From: Oxyruncus cristatus
Taxonomy: Eukaryota; Chordata; Aves; Passeriformes; Cotingidae
NCBI GenBank assembly: GCA_013399855.1
Contig: VXAY01000767.1
Span: forward strand, 428,110-492,109
Direction: 5' to 3'
DNA: 64,000 nt
In this document: positions 23,801 through 64,000 of the stretch, one piece after another
How the letters are laid out: every line of letters begins with the position of its first letter
How positions within the stretch are numbered: the first letter of the stretch is position 1
Notes under the pieces: model-generated
The model's database searches: none
Seen by the model: only the letters and a program-made list of their open reading frames with translations
Told to the model about the DNA's origin: nothing
Program-made: the position numbers and the translations under genes

Positions 23801-25903
23801 TCTGATATGGTAGTTTTGTTTTAAAGATAATTGAAAGATTTAAGCTTTTAAACCTGATTTTTACAAAATTGGCTTTTTTAAAAAACGAAGGAAAAATGTA
23901 CTTGGTTCAATGAACAGTGGTTTGAAATGCAGTACTCTAACTGCGGTATTTAATATTTTATGCCACACACTTAACTTAGCTTCTCTATTAGCAAGGTGAG
24001 ATGAGGCAATTCAGGCAGTACGTGTTACTCTCCTGAATCTTCTCTCGTTCATGAATATAAAGTTTCATCTGGATTGTGACCCTGAATGCGTATCCATTGA
24101 AGCCAGGACAAACTGCATAGCAACCCACAAACATACAGAACCTACAGAAACAAAGTAAGCATTTACTCATACACCTATGCTCAGGACATGGAGTTTACTT
24201 GTGATTCCTGAATAAGGATGTATTTTCATTGGCAGGGAATAATAAAGAGGATGAAATCCAAATAATCTTACTATGTAAATCCTGTTCGTGTGCATTAAGG
24301 CTTTTACATGCCCTTTTATTCTGATTTTAATCTTAACTTTGATCAGAATAAGAGAAAACAGGCAAAGAAAAAAGCACATTTTCTACTCTTAGAGAAACTG
24401 TAGTGGTGCCTTCAACATCTTTAATTTGATGTCAAAAGTAGAAGCAAGGATCATAATTTATAGGAACAAATATTTTTTCCAGAACTCAAGCAAAAATAAA
24501 ATAATTAGTTCAGGGTTTCACTCAGAGGAGCAGTTTCTGCTGTTCCTTCTTGCCTCTCCTTCAACCTGGTTTGTATTTCTCATTGGAAACTTTTCACAAT
24601 GGGACTCTACAACTAACAAATTATAAGAACTTTTTTGGAGGGTACTGTAATGTGTGAGGAGCCCATGGCAAAGTGGCCTGTGTGTTGAGTGCCAAAAATA
24701 ATTTCATTGCTCTTTGACTGATTTCTCGGAAATGTTATGAAGCTCTTTCAAAGAATATCATATTGTAATTTCAGTATGATAACTGTGGTACATGGAGGCA
24801 ATCAAGAAGGGAAAATAATTTCAGGTCTAAGAGGCAAGGTCTCCTTGACCAGAAGGCAACATGCCCTACACTGGCTTTAACTATCCATATAGGATATTCG
24901 ATTGAATTTGCTTGGTTGTCATTCCATATCCTCAGTATCGGTCATCAGGTCTCGGTGAGCTATGAAATATTGCAACTGGAATTTGAGATTGGCCAACTCT
25001 ATTTAATCACTTTCCAGGTAAAAAGATGAAGAAAACAAGGTAAAGGTGTAAAGGATATGCTGTTTAAAAGTAACAGTCAACTGCTCTTCTCTGCCTTTTC
25101 ATCTGTCAGTAATTTAAAAATTAATTGTTGTGATCAGGTATTCTTCTGTGGCATTTATGATTACAGCTGTATATGTTAAAAGAAAAAAAAAAAGTGGAGC
25201 TCAGTTGTCATTTACCAAGAATAAATAGTTCAAGATGAAAGAGTATACAGCAGGATAAAGGATGCTCCAAAGCTTTTTCTACCTTTTGTCCTTCCGTAAT
25301 TTTTTCGGTGGTGTTGGGTTATAATTTTCTGATACTGTAACAATGGGCAATCAGCATGACTTTGTTTTATTTTTTTTAATTGTATGGTTGGTGATGTTAG
25401 GAATAAACAATAAGCCCTCTTACTACTGTTTTTATTTTAGTGGAAAATTTATTTTTCCTCTCAATCTTGTCAGTGTATTTTGATGAAATAAAACACTATG
25501 AATTGTCTTAAAGGGTGTTAGACACAGAGCATCAGGAGTTGTATATGTTATGTTTTGGATGTTTTCTAATAACTTTTACTCCACTAAAAGTGCACCTTGA
25601 TATTGGCTTATGCAGAAAGTATGTAAAGTTATGTTTATGTTGTGTGCAATTGTAAAGTTTAACATGTCTTTAGTTTAAAATCTGGAGGTGATTTTTGTTC
25701 TTTCATTTCCTTAACGCTGATTGGACCAAGTAATTCTAAGAAAGCAGAGTTTGTGCTCCATCCATCTTTATTGTAACTGGCAATAAAGAACCCTCTGGGC
25801 TTGGTGTATTGTCATGACAGTTATTCTCAAGACATTATACAGCAGTTGAATCTGTCAGCCCGTGCAGCATGGAATATTTTAACTGGCAACCTTCCAAGAG
25901 TGA

Positions 25904-26917
<1,014 letters not shown>

Positions 26918-27066
26918 TGTCTAAACACGTGTGTACACTAAACAATGGTGGTTGCAGTCACCTGTGCCTTCTGGCCCCTGACAAGATGTACACGTGTGCC
27001 TGTCCCACCAACTTCTACCTGGCTGCTGATAACAAGACGTGTCTGTCGAACTGCACGGCCAGTCAG
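26918..27066 (+). CDS. LRP2: LRP2 exon 9: EGF module closing the propeller, and start of LDLa cluster IV
   Basis: Begins VSKHVC and runs through an EGF module ([31 protein letters not shown]). The pattern [12 protein letters not shown] is the conserved EGF that packs under each YWTD propeller in this family. The last residues, SNCTASQ, hold the first cysteine of the first LDLa module of cluster IV; the rest of that module is in exon 10. NKT and NCT are N-glycosylation sequons. The exon ends in phase 0 before gtgcgt. Confidence 0.96.
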
Positions 27067-30000
27067 GTGCGTGTGTTGGGAGGGCAGGGGGAGCAGGGAT
27101 TATATTTTACTGTCATTACCCTTGCTTTTAAATCATCAGTGCTGGTGCCCATGAAGTGTGGAAGTGTCACTCAAAGCAGCAGAAGGCTGGGTGCACTTAA
27201 AGAGTTTTGTCCTCAAGGCTGTTAGTGGAAAACAAACTTGCTAAATGCCTTTTTTTTTCCAGAGAACGCAGAACTTGCTCGCTTTCAAACGTAGATGTTC
27301 CTGCCAGTCACTAGAACAAATACAGCTGCTAACCCCATAAAAATTGCCTTGAAAAAAAACATTTGTATGAAATATAGAATACATAGTGCATATAACAATG
27401 AGCTGGGAGGATTCATGCGTGCGTGAACTTTACGTTAATGAAAGATAACAAACTCAGTCCAGTTAAATAGGTAGCATAGCTACATAGGTAAATTACAGAT
27501 TTGCATTTAAAACAATCTAGTAGTTAAAATGGAAATGGTGAAATATGTAATTAATTAACAATTGCATCAATTGCATGAAATGTATTCCCTAGTACTTGAA
27601 ATAAATATTTATGCCTTTTCTCTCAAAATATAAGGTAGATAACCAAAACATACTGATTTCATAGAAGAGAATCACTTTGATAAAAGTCTTTGGACTATTC
27701 TACCCAGACAATTAATTGGTTGACTGTTACAGTACATATGGCCTTTAAAATATTTTTAGTAGTCTGCTTTTCTAGTAATTCACTTTTGTTAGATGTTAGC
27801 TAATGACCTCTTACACTGTTCTACATCATGATGTATGGTCATGATTTCCATCATTAAGGAAAGGGCTTTACTTGTATTTTTTTAGGGAATGGTGTTCATC
27901 TTAATAAATGATGCACTGTTTAATTCAAGTAATATTATTATTTAAGAAACCTTCCTTCTGTCTTCCTCTTGTTGCCTTAAGGTGGTGTGATTTTATGATG
28001 TTAATTGTATATTTTCAGTTTATGTTGACTTGTTGTTACTTACCATTAAGAAATGAGGAGGGAAAAGAAAAAAATGGTGTAAACACTTGTAAAATGAGGA
28101 ATTTCTTACCTATTTTTCCCTTGTATTTAGCTTCTCAAATTTTTTTTGTTAAAAGAAAAGTCACTCTTTTCCTTTTTTTATTTTTTTTTTAATATTTTCT
28201 TTAAATGACACTAGAAGCTTATTCCACAGTGAATTTATATGCTAACAATTGATTGAATGCCTCTATTCCTGTCTAAATAATTCATTGGTCTTCTGCATTG
28301 AAGGGTTGCATCACATCTTGGATCCTTCAGGAGCAATATTTTATCACTTGTGGATTCCACAGGGTGGAGAGCAGAGTTAAATAGAAGCAGCAGCTCCAGA
28401 CAGACAGTTTATATCGTACATGATTTGTCATTTTCTCCCAGTTTTGGAAAATCTTTTTACTGTTTGATAATTCATCAGTCTCATGGCATAAGATGCAGAG
28501 ATCAGTGGCAAAAGCACACTTTTCTCCCTGAGATTTTCAGATGATGTTGTCAAATAGAGCTGGTCCTGTGACGTAATCGCTCATGCCAGTGTACCCACTG
28601 TTGGCTGTTTCTGATGAGAAGGAGTTGGATGGGCACTACACTGGTCTTGCACATCTGCAGACCACCCTGTGATAGCTCATCTGACGTGAGAAATTGTTCA
28701 GTACAAACCACATCAGACTCTAGACCACCAAAACTCCAGCCATTTGAGACTCATATGATGCTGCTCCCTGATTTTACAGGATGTCTGGCTCCTCAGTTTG
28801 GAAGGAAATGCAAGAATTTTCATGTAACAGCCTCTAAGAGTTACCCATGGTAAATGGGAAATACCCATTTCCTGGAAATAACCTCATAATGTCATTTTAA
28901 CAGCCTGAAGTCCATTGTGGTGAGCAGAGCAAGGCTGGCACCTTAAAACAATTAAGCATCAGGAAAACTGTTCTAGAAAGCAAAAAATACTAAGAATGAG
29001 AATTGCCTGAGTTTCTGTTTGTCCGCTACATTTGTTGTCCCCCTTCTACTGAAGCTCTTCTGAGCTGTGTAACCTGTGTTGGGCAGTTTATAGTTTAAAA
29101 CAGCTGCCTTTCAACCCAGCCTGTTACAGGGCATGTCCCTCAGGGTGGTACAAAAATGATGTAGCTCCAACCATAGGTCCTACTGCATAAATGCCCTTGA
29201 AACCCTAATTTTTGTTGGCAGAAAAGATTAAACTGACCCAATGCACTGAATTTAATATACCTTTTAAATACAGCTTTATTGGATAATCAATTATTTTTAA
29301 AATGTTAAGAAATTAAAGAAAATACTGCTGAGTCACAGAAACTGAGATGTCTTGCACTTTTAAACCTATTGGTGTCCTTCCTTTCAGACACCAGATAGGA
29401 AAAACAACGTATCTTAGAAGTGTCTGATAATCTGTTTGGGTTTTTTTTCCCAAGCATTAGCCACATTTACTCAGATTTTAGATTTAGCCCTAGAAGTTTC
29501 ATCAAGTAATTTCTACTCTTAGTTTCATTTGCATTCCTATTTCAGTCAGAACGAAGGTACAGTGTCACCTGAGTACAGAGTAAAGGCACTGCCAGAGTCT
29601 TACAAAGGATTTTTCTTTTTTTCTTTTTTATTTTCTCCCTACAGATATTCTATCCTTTTGAATGGCTGGAAGGCCTGATATCTGGTTTGCTGATTTAATT
29701 CAAACAACATAAGCAATACCATAAACAACACTGCGCGTTAAGGCCTTTTCTTTGTAACTGTGGGTGTTTGGGTTTATCTCGAAAAATGACACTGTCTCCT
29801 TCAGCAATCTACAACAACTGGGAATCAAAGTGCTTGTTTTGAATAAGGTCTTAAAGGATGAAGCATAAAATGCAGCAAAATGCAGTGAGTGGTTTGTATC
29901 AGGGCATTGTAAGGCAGTGTGGAAATATCACTGAAAATACAGTTACTTATATCAGTACACCTCAGTTCAAAAAAAAAAAAAAAATCACCAAAAAGGAAAT

Positions 30001-30161
30001 ATTTAAAATACAAGTTTGGTAACATTAACAGCCAGAATTCATTAATGGAGCAGTCACTTAAGCAGTGAATCTAATTTCCATAAACTACTAATTCTGTTTA
30101 TAAGTAAATAAATAAATGTTCATGCGAAAGCCTTTTTTTCCTTCTCTCCTTCCTCTTCCAG
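27067..30161 (+). other. Intron 9, no recognised element
   Basis: Phase 0 intron, gtgcgt to a strong pyrimidine-rich acceptor (cctcttccag). Homopolymer runs lie at about 28180 (T) and 29970-29984 (A). No repeat family or coding relic is recognised. Confidence 0.75.
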
Positions 30162-30255
30162 TTCCGTTGCAAAACTGACAAGTGTATCCCGTTCTGGTGG
30201 AAGTGTGACACTGTGGACGACTGTGGGGATGGCTCTGACGAGCCTCCAGAATGCC
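30162..30255 (+). CDS. LRP2: LRP2 exon 10: cluster IV LDLa module 1 (most of it)
   Basis: [20 protein letters not shown] followed by [11 protein letters not shown] completes the LDLa module started in exon 9. It has a Trp pair before the fourth cysteine and a full calcium box. It starts in phase 0 and ends one base into a Pro codon before gtaagt. This is an asymmetric exon (0-1); exons 11-14 that follow are all 1-1. Confidence 0.96.
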
Positions 30256-34686
<4,431 letters not shown>

Positions 34687-34806
34687 CTGAAAACAGTTGT
34701 TCTCCAGACCATTTCCAGTGTAAAACAACAAAGCACTGCATTTCCAAACTGTGGGTATGTGATGAAGACCCAGATTGTGCTGATGGATCAGATGAAGCCA
34801 ACTGTG
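34687..34806 (+). CDS. LRP2: LRP2 exon 13: cluster IV LDLa module 4
   Basis: [18 protein letters not shown], then [19 protein letters not shown] and ANC. It is a canonical module with Trp before the fourth cysteine and a complete calcium box. Phase 1-1, acceptor catttaaag (weak, purine-containing), donor gtgagt. Confidence 0.96.
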
Positions 34807-44405
<9,599 letters not shown>

Positions 44406-44512
44406 AGCCTCAAACGTGCACTTTGAAAGACTTTCTGTGTGCAAATGGAGACTGTGTTTCAGCAAGATTCTGGTGTGATGGAGACTATGACTGTGCAGAT
44501 GGCTCAGATGAG
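44406..44512 (+). CDS. LRP2: LRP2 exon 15: cluster IV LDLa module 6 (to SDE)
   Basis: [17 protein letters not shown], then [19 protein letters not shown]. Five of the six cysteines are here; the sixth (RYC) is at the start of exon 16. Length 107 bases, phase 1 in and 0 out, donor gtaggc. Exon 17 has exactly the same length, phases and break point, which suggests a duplicated exon pair. Confidence 0.96.
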
Positions 44513-47554
<3,042 letters not shown>

Positions 47555-47818
47555 TAATACATATTTCAAGTTAGTGGTACCCTGGCCATTCTGAGTGATC
47601 AGAGCAAAGCTCTGTGACCTCTTTCAACAAGGACAGTACAGCAGCTTCACAAGTGATTTACAGGAAGAAGCAAAACTTAGATTGTTTATGACTCACATCA
47701 TGGTCCTCCTTTGTGTTTCCCTCCCCAGTGATCAAAAGGTTGGGTTGTTACGGGAAGCATATTCATTTTCATCAGGGAAATCAGTAATAAATCAAGTTAA
47801 TTTACAGTTTTATAGGCA

Positions 47819-47862
47819 ACAATAAATTATAAAGCCATGCACAATAAATTACAAAGCCATGC
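47819..47862. repeat. 22-base tandem duplication
   Basis: Two adjacent 22-base units, acaataaattat plus aaagccatgc and acaataaattac plus aaagccatgc, differ at one base (t or c). A recent slippage duplication is likely. Confidence 0.9.
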
Positions 47863-47920
47863 AATATAATGAGCAATTGCTAAATAAGTAATCTTAAGAC
47901 CCTGAGTTTCTATTTATTTC

Positions 47921-48350
47921 ATAGAATCATAGAATGCTTTGAATTGGAAGAGACTTTAAAGTTCATCCTGTTCCAACCCCCTGCCATGGACAGGGACATC
48001 TTCCACTAGACCAGGTTGCTCCAAGCCCCATCCAACCTGGCCTGGGACACTTCCAGCGATGGGGCAGCCACAGCTTCTCTGGGCAACCTGTACCAGGGCT
48101 TCACCTTCCTTTTTGTGTTTGTGTTTGTCCAGGAGCTCCTTTTTCATGCACTCAGTCCTCCTGGTATTTTTGCCTGACTTTCTCTTTGTTGGGATGCATC
48201 ACTCCTGAGCTTGGAGGGGGTGATCCTTGAATATCAACCAGCTTTCTTGGGCCCCTTTTTCCTCCAGGGGTTTATCCCATGGCATTCTACCAAATGGACT
48301 CCTGAAGTGGACAAAGTCTTCTCTCCTGAAGTTGAGAGCAGTGAACTGGA
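47921..48350 (-). mobile_element. CR1 LINE, internally deleted
   Basis: The left part (to about 48115) is the CR1 3' end in reverse: tcatagaatcatagaatgct, ccccctgccatggacaggga, ccactagaccaggttgctcc, cttctctgggcaacctg. The right part (from about 48150) has a different CR1 landmark I recall from the reverse-transcriptase LINE body: tttgcctgactttctctttg, ttgggatgcatcactcctga, gatccttgaatatcaaccag, ttctctcctgaag. The middle of the element is missing, so this is a copy with an internal deletion or two overlapping insertions. The right edge is approximate. Confidence 0.85.
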
Positions 48351-50607
48351 CCCACTATTTTTACTCAATTTTAATCAGCGTTTTTCTTTCCTGTTGTTTT
48401 TTTTCCAGATTTTTCTTCTTTCCTTTTCTTTAAATTGACTAGTTCTGTGTGTTAGTCACATGTTATGTGTGTAAATTCAAAAGCATAATGGAGTGCAATA
48501 AGTGATAATAATCAGATAGGAAGCAAACAGAGTAAGATATCCTTTCCTTATTTTGTTCTAAGTTTATTGAGCAATACTTACCACTAGGGACAAACAAAAA
48601 AAAAGATGCCTTAGGGGTATGATTGTATTTGAAAGGGAGACTGGAAAATTCAGAAAATGGGAAGAATATTCCAGAGGTGATTAGATGCAAGAAGACAGAT
48701 AACAAAGTTTTAAAAACCCTTCTAGTCCATTTTAAAGCTGCTTTTAAAATATCAGGACTGTATCTCTTTAAAAACCAATGAAGTGTAGGTAAATAGTAAC
48801 ATGCTTATTTTCTCTGAAGCCACATTATTCTTTGGATAGCATAATGGAGCTTCTCTGAACTGCAAATTGCTTATAATGCAATAAGAACCCTCTTGCCTAG
48901 TTGGTTATTGCTATAATACTTTGTATTTATGTCACAATTATGATTCTGTTGCAGAAATCTATTTTATAAAGGAATTATGACAGCCTGAGCAATCACATGA
49001 AACAAATGCCAGTTTATCTCGCTGATAACTAATTTTTTCATCTTTGGAAATACAGCCAATACAAATGGAGTTTTATTCTACAACATTCTAAAATAATATC
49101 TATAATATTTATCTGTAGCCCACTGTGCATATTTATAAAAATAACTCTCTTCAATCTTTTTATAGAACTAGAATGATGGTTATATTGTGATTACACACAG
49201 AATTATTTATATTTATGTCTTTCATCATGAAAAGTACTTTAATTTTATATATTTTCCCTGGATAATAATACAGGATATTTCTGTTAATGTTTATAAGTTA
49301 TATTTGCAAATGGGAGTGAATTATATCTGGTAACATAGGGTGAGAGTTCCTAGGGTGCTACAAATATTTCATGGAAATTAATTTTCTGGGAAAAAAATAA
49401 TTAAACCATTCTGAACCTTTATAGCAAAGGAAAGCCTTCTGTTGGTATTAATGGGGTGTGAACAGGGCACTGAATGAATAAGTAAAAAGCCACTGGAGCC
49501 TGATTTAGCTCTTAGTGTGGGTGTAACGCGTTGAGCTAAGCCATGGAAAGAGTTTTGGCATTATCACATAAAATTTCATTGTTTCCTCTTCTACAGGTAC
49601 ACATCTTTATTTCTTTTACACTCTGCTCCTCTCAGGAAACTGAGAACCAGTTACCATAAAAATATGTTTTATGGTAAATTAATTGCAACAAGTCTTCATA
49701 ACTTTGTTGATTGACGGTGACAAAATTTAGTCATAATTGTGAAAGAAATTCCTTCTTACTGCTACACATATTAAAACTGAATCCAGCTTGACTGAATTTT
49801 TAAAGTTTAGCATTCCACCTTAAAAGAATTTCCCTCGCCATGTGTTCCCTTTTGTTAGATGATTCAGAGCTCACTCAATACTGAAGTTATATGGAAGAAT
49901 TTATTTTTGCTGCTTTCTGTGTTCAGTAAATATCCTAATGAGAAATTTCAGAAGTTACAAAAAGGAAGATACTGTTAGAGGTCACCCAGCCTTGCCTGCT
50001 CAGTGCCTTCGTGGCTAGATCTTTCCTAATTACAGCATTTATAGGTGATGGGGATATTACAAGCCTGGCCAAGCCTTTTGCTCCTCAGAAGAAAAAGGTG
50101 CTACCTCACAGCCAATGGACTGCAAACACACAAAAAAACCCCCCACATTGTTCTCTGTGTGTGGCTCAGAGTGTGGGGGTAGAAACGAATGGAGGATCAG
50201 ACATTCACATGAAACAAACCTGGACTGAAGTGGCCTTTCACACATCTGACTGAATTTCTGTCTTCTGGTTTCCACCGTTCTCTGATGGCACAAATTACTG
50301 ATGTAGCTTTGCTGGGAGGCAGCATCACCAAAGGGAGTTACAGACAGGTAGTTTAAACATCTGGCTGAATGCAAAGGGGAACACGTCTAGCTGGTGAGTT
50401 GTTGGTGTCTTTTATAACTGCCCTTTCTAGTCAGGCCAAACAGGTAATTCCAAGCTAACAGTCCCTAGAGGGATTGGTCAAGGAAGAGATTTTAAAATTA
50501 GTATTTCTCTCTGCCTCTCCAACTCATTTATTTGGGATCTGTAAATTTAGCTATGCTACATGTGTCATTCTCTGCAAATGTGATAAGTGGTTGTACTGGT
50601 TTTATAA

Positions 50608-51442
<835 letters not shown>

Positions 51443-51661
51443 TGATATTACCTTTCAAGGCATTCAGATCAGAGAAAACAACTTGAAGGCAAACTTTGTT
51501 ACAGAGATCTGCTTGTCCTTCAGTAAAGCTTGACTGGAGGTTAGTAGATCAGAATTTGAAACTGAAAGAAATTAAGCTTGAAATAATTTCCAGTTGCTTA
51601 ACGCTTTGTGGTCATTCCCATTTGTGTGTGTCTCAAGTAATCTAAGACTCTTAAGTACTGA

Positions 51662-52332
<671 letters not shown>

Positions 52333-52467
52333 GTGTTGCTGAATATACATGTGAAGATAACGTGAATCCTTGTGGAGATGATGCATACTGTAATCAGACA
52401 AAAACATCCCTTTTGTGTCAGTGTAAGCCTGGATTTCAGAGAAACAGGAGGAATAGGCAATGTGAAG
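52333..52467 (+). CDS. LRP2: LRP2 exon 22: EGF module after cluster IV
   Basis: [20 protein letters not shown], then [20 protein letters not shown] and NRQCE. An EGF-type module with six cysteines; NQT is a glycosylation sequon. The block ends ligand-binding cluster IV and starts the EGF pair in front of the last propeller. Phase 1-1, donor gtacag. Confidence 0.96.
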
Positions 52468-53493
52468 GTACAGATATTTTCCATCATCCCTTGCTGTAAA
52501 GTATTAAAAGCCAACTGTGTGGTCAGTTTTCTGTGCTAGAGAAAGAGGTACATATTACATACTTTTTTCCACAGAGTAAAAATTGTTCCATAGATATGGA
52601 ATTAAGAAATAAATTTAAAAAAAAATAATAAAAAAATAGTAAAAAAAAAGGATTTATGGGATGTAGATTCACACTTTTTATCTGGAGAGTTATCAAAGAT
52701 TAACATTCATTGTGAATGTCAAAAGATTCAAGTCAGACAAATAATTCAAGGGGTAAATGATTTGAGGTCTAGTAGATCACTTAACTGAGCATTTGGGATT
52801 AGTGTTTAAATTGGCATATGAGAATATTTTAAGGTGCTTAAAATAATGAAGATGCATTGGAAAAAAAAAAAGAAATTAAAATAAACAGATAGAAAGCAAA
52901 ATCCCTTAGAAAATATAGTCTTGGTATATATGATGCCGTACTGGTCAGCAAGGAGATATTGTTGTTATAATGGCAGGGTTGATTGGAAAGATGAGATAAA
53001 TCTGCCTTCCCAGAAAATAGGTTGTGAATTCATTTTCTTACTGGTGAGCAGTAATTTACGGAAGTTCAGATCACTCCAATGGAACTATCAAAGTGAATAT
53101 AAAATTCACAGTTTGGCTCTTAAGGAAACAGTATTAAGAGGAGCTTTTCCATAGAGGATAATCATGCTGTTTTGACTGTATCAGAGGTGGGTATGCTGGA
53201 CATAATTGTAACAGGTGTTTTTATTCTCAAAGTTGATTTCAAGTTCTAATAATGACAGATTGATATATGAAGGATGGAGAAATAATATTGAAAAATAAAT
53301 CTTTCTGAGATATGATGGTTGCAGTGTAAATGCCATTAGTGGTAACTGCAAAGGTTTTCCTTTTACTGTTGCAAGATAGACTAGTGCTTACAAGTTCCTT
53401 TTGTTCACCTGCTTTGTTCCATGATCTTATGAACATGTTGACTAATAGTGTTTTAAACTTTAGGTATATAAATTACAATTTTTTTCTGCACAG
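52468..53493 (+). other. Intron 22, no recognised element
   Basis: Phase 1 intron, gtacag to ttttctgcacag. Several A-rich runs near 52613-52650 and 52860. Nothing else recognised. Confidence 0.8.
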
Positions 53494-53613
53494 ATATCAA
53501 TGAGTGCATGGTATTCGGTGCCTGCTCCCAACACTGCAGTAATATTAAGGGGTCATACAGATGTGCATGTGAGAAAAATTATAAGGAGAGGAATAACGGT
53601 TGCATAGCAAAAG
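53494..53613 (+). CDS. LRP2: LRP2 exon 23: calcium-binding EGF module
   Basis: [20 protein letters not shown], then [20 protein letters not shown]. The DINEC start and the [12 protein letters not shown] stretch are the calcium-binding EGF signature. It precedes the last YWTD propeller. Phase 1-1, donor gtaagg. Confidence 0.96.

Positions 53614-64000
<10,387 letters not shown>

Overview
This window is a piece of a bird genome. It lies inside one very large gene on the + strand. The gene is LRP2 (megalin), the giant endocytic receptor of absorptive epithelia such as the kidney proximal tubule. I identify it from the order and wording of its modules, which match my memory of vertebrate LRP2 almost residue for residue and differ from LRP1 and LRP1B. 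Twenty-six exons can be placed (105 to 62399). They give about 3.7 kb of coding sequence, 1232 whole codons plus a partial codon at each end, with no stop. All 25 internal junctions agree in reading phase. Neither the start nor the end of the gene is present. About 94% of the window is intron, which is AT-rich.

Layout by protein module: exons 1-2 (105-1565) carry two LDL-receptor class A (LDLa) modules, the end of the third ligand-binding cluster. Exons 2-3 add an EGF and a calcium-binding EGF module. Exons 4-8 (4454-26120) build a six-bladed YWTD beta-propeller. Exon 9 is the EGF that closes it. Exons 9-21 (26918-51833) encode the fourth ligand-binding cluster, in which I count twelve six-cysteine LDLa modules. 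Exons 22-23 are EGF and calcium-binding EGF. Exons 24-26 (55781-62399) open the last beta-propeller, which continues beyond the window. In the protein, LDLa modules bind ligands through calcium cages and acidic residues, and the propeller/EGF segments take part in ligand release in acidic endosomes.

The bird assignment rests on CR1 LINE fragments (13589-13750, 15855-16310, 47921-48350). It also rests on a SINE whose head is a decayed tRNA-Ile and whose tail looks like the CR1 3' end (30541-30678). That structure matches what I remember of the songbird SINE TguSINE1, so a passerine is likely. A 9-base run of N (7508-7516) inside a TA microsatellite is an assembly gap.

Nothing here looks like a new multi-gene system. 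The most interesting details are a GC-AG intron after exon 18, a perfect 22-bp palindrome across the exon 12 acceptor, a furin-like RERR motif where LRP1 is cleaved, a two-exon duplication (exons 15-16 and 17-18), a CR1 copy about 45 bases from the exon 7 acceptor, a GATA-motif cluster in intron 4, and an unidentified coding-like relic near 35.5-36.5 kb.
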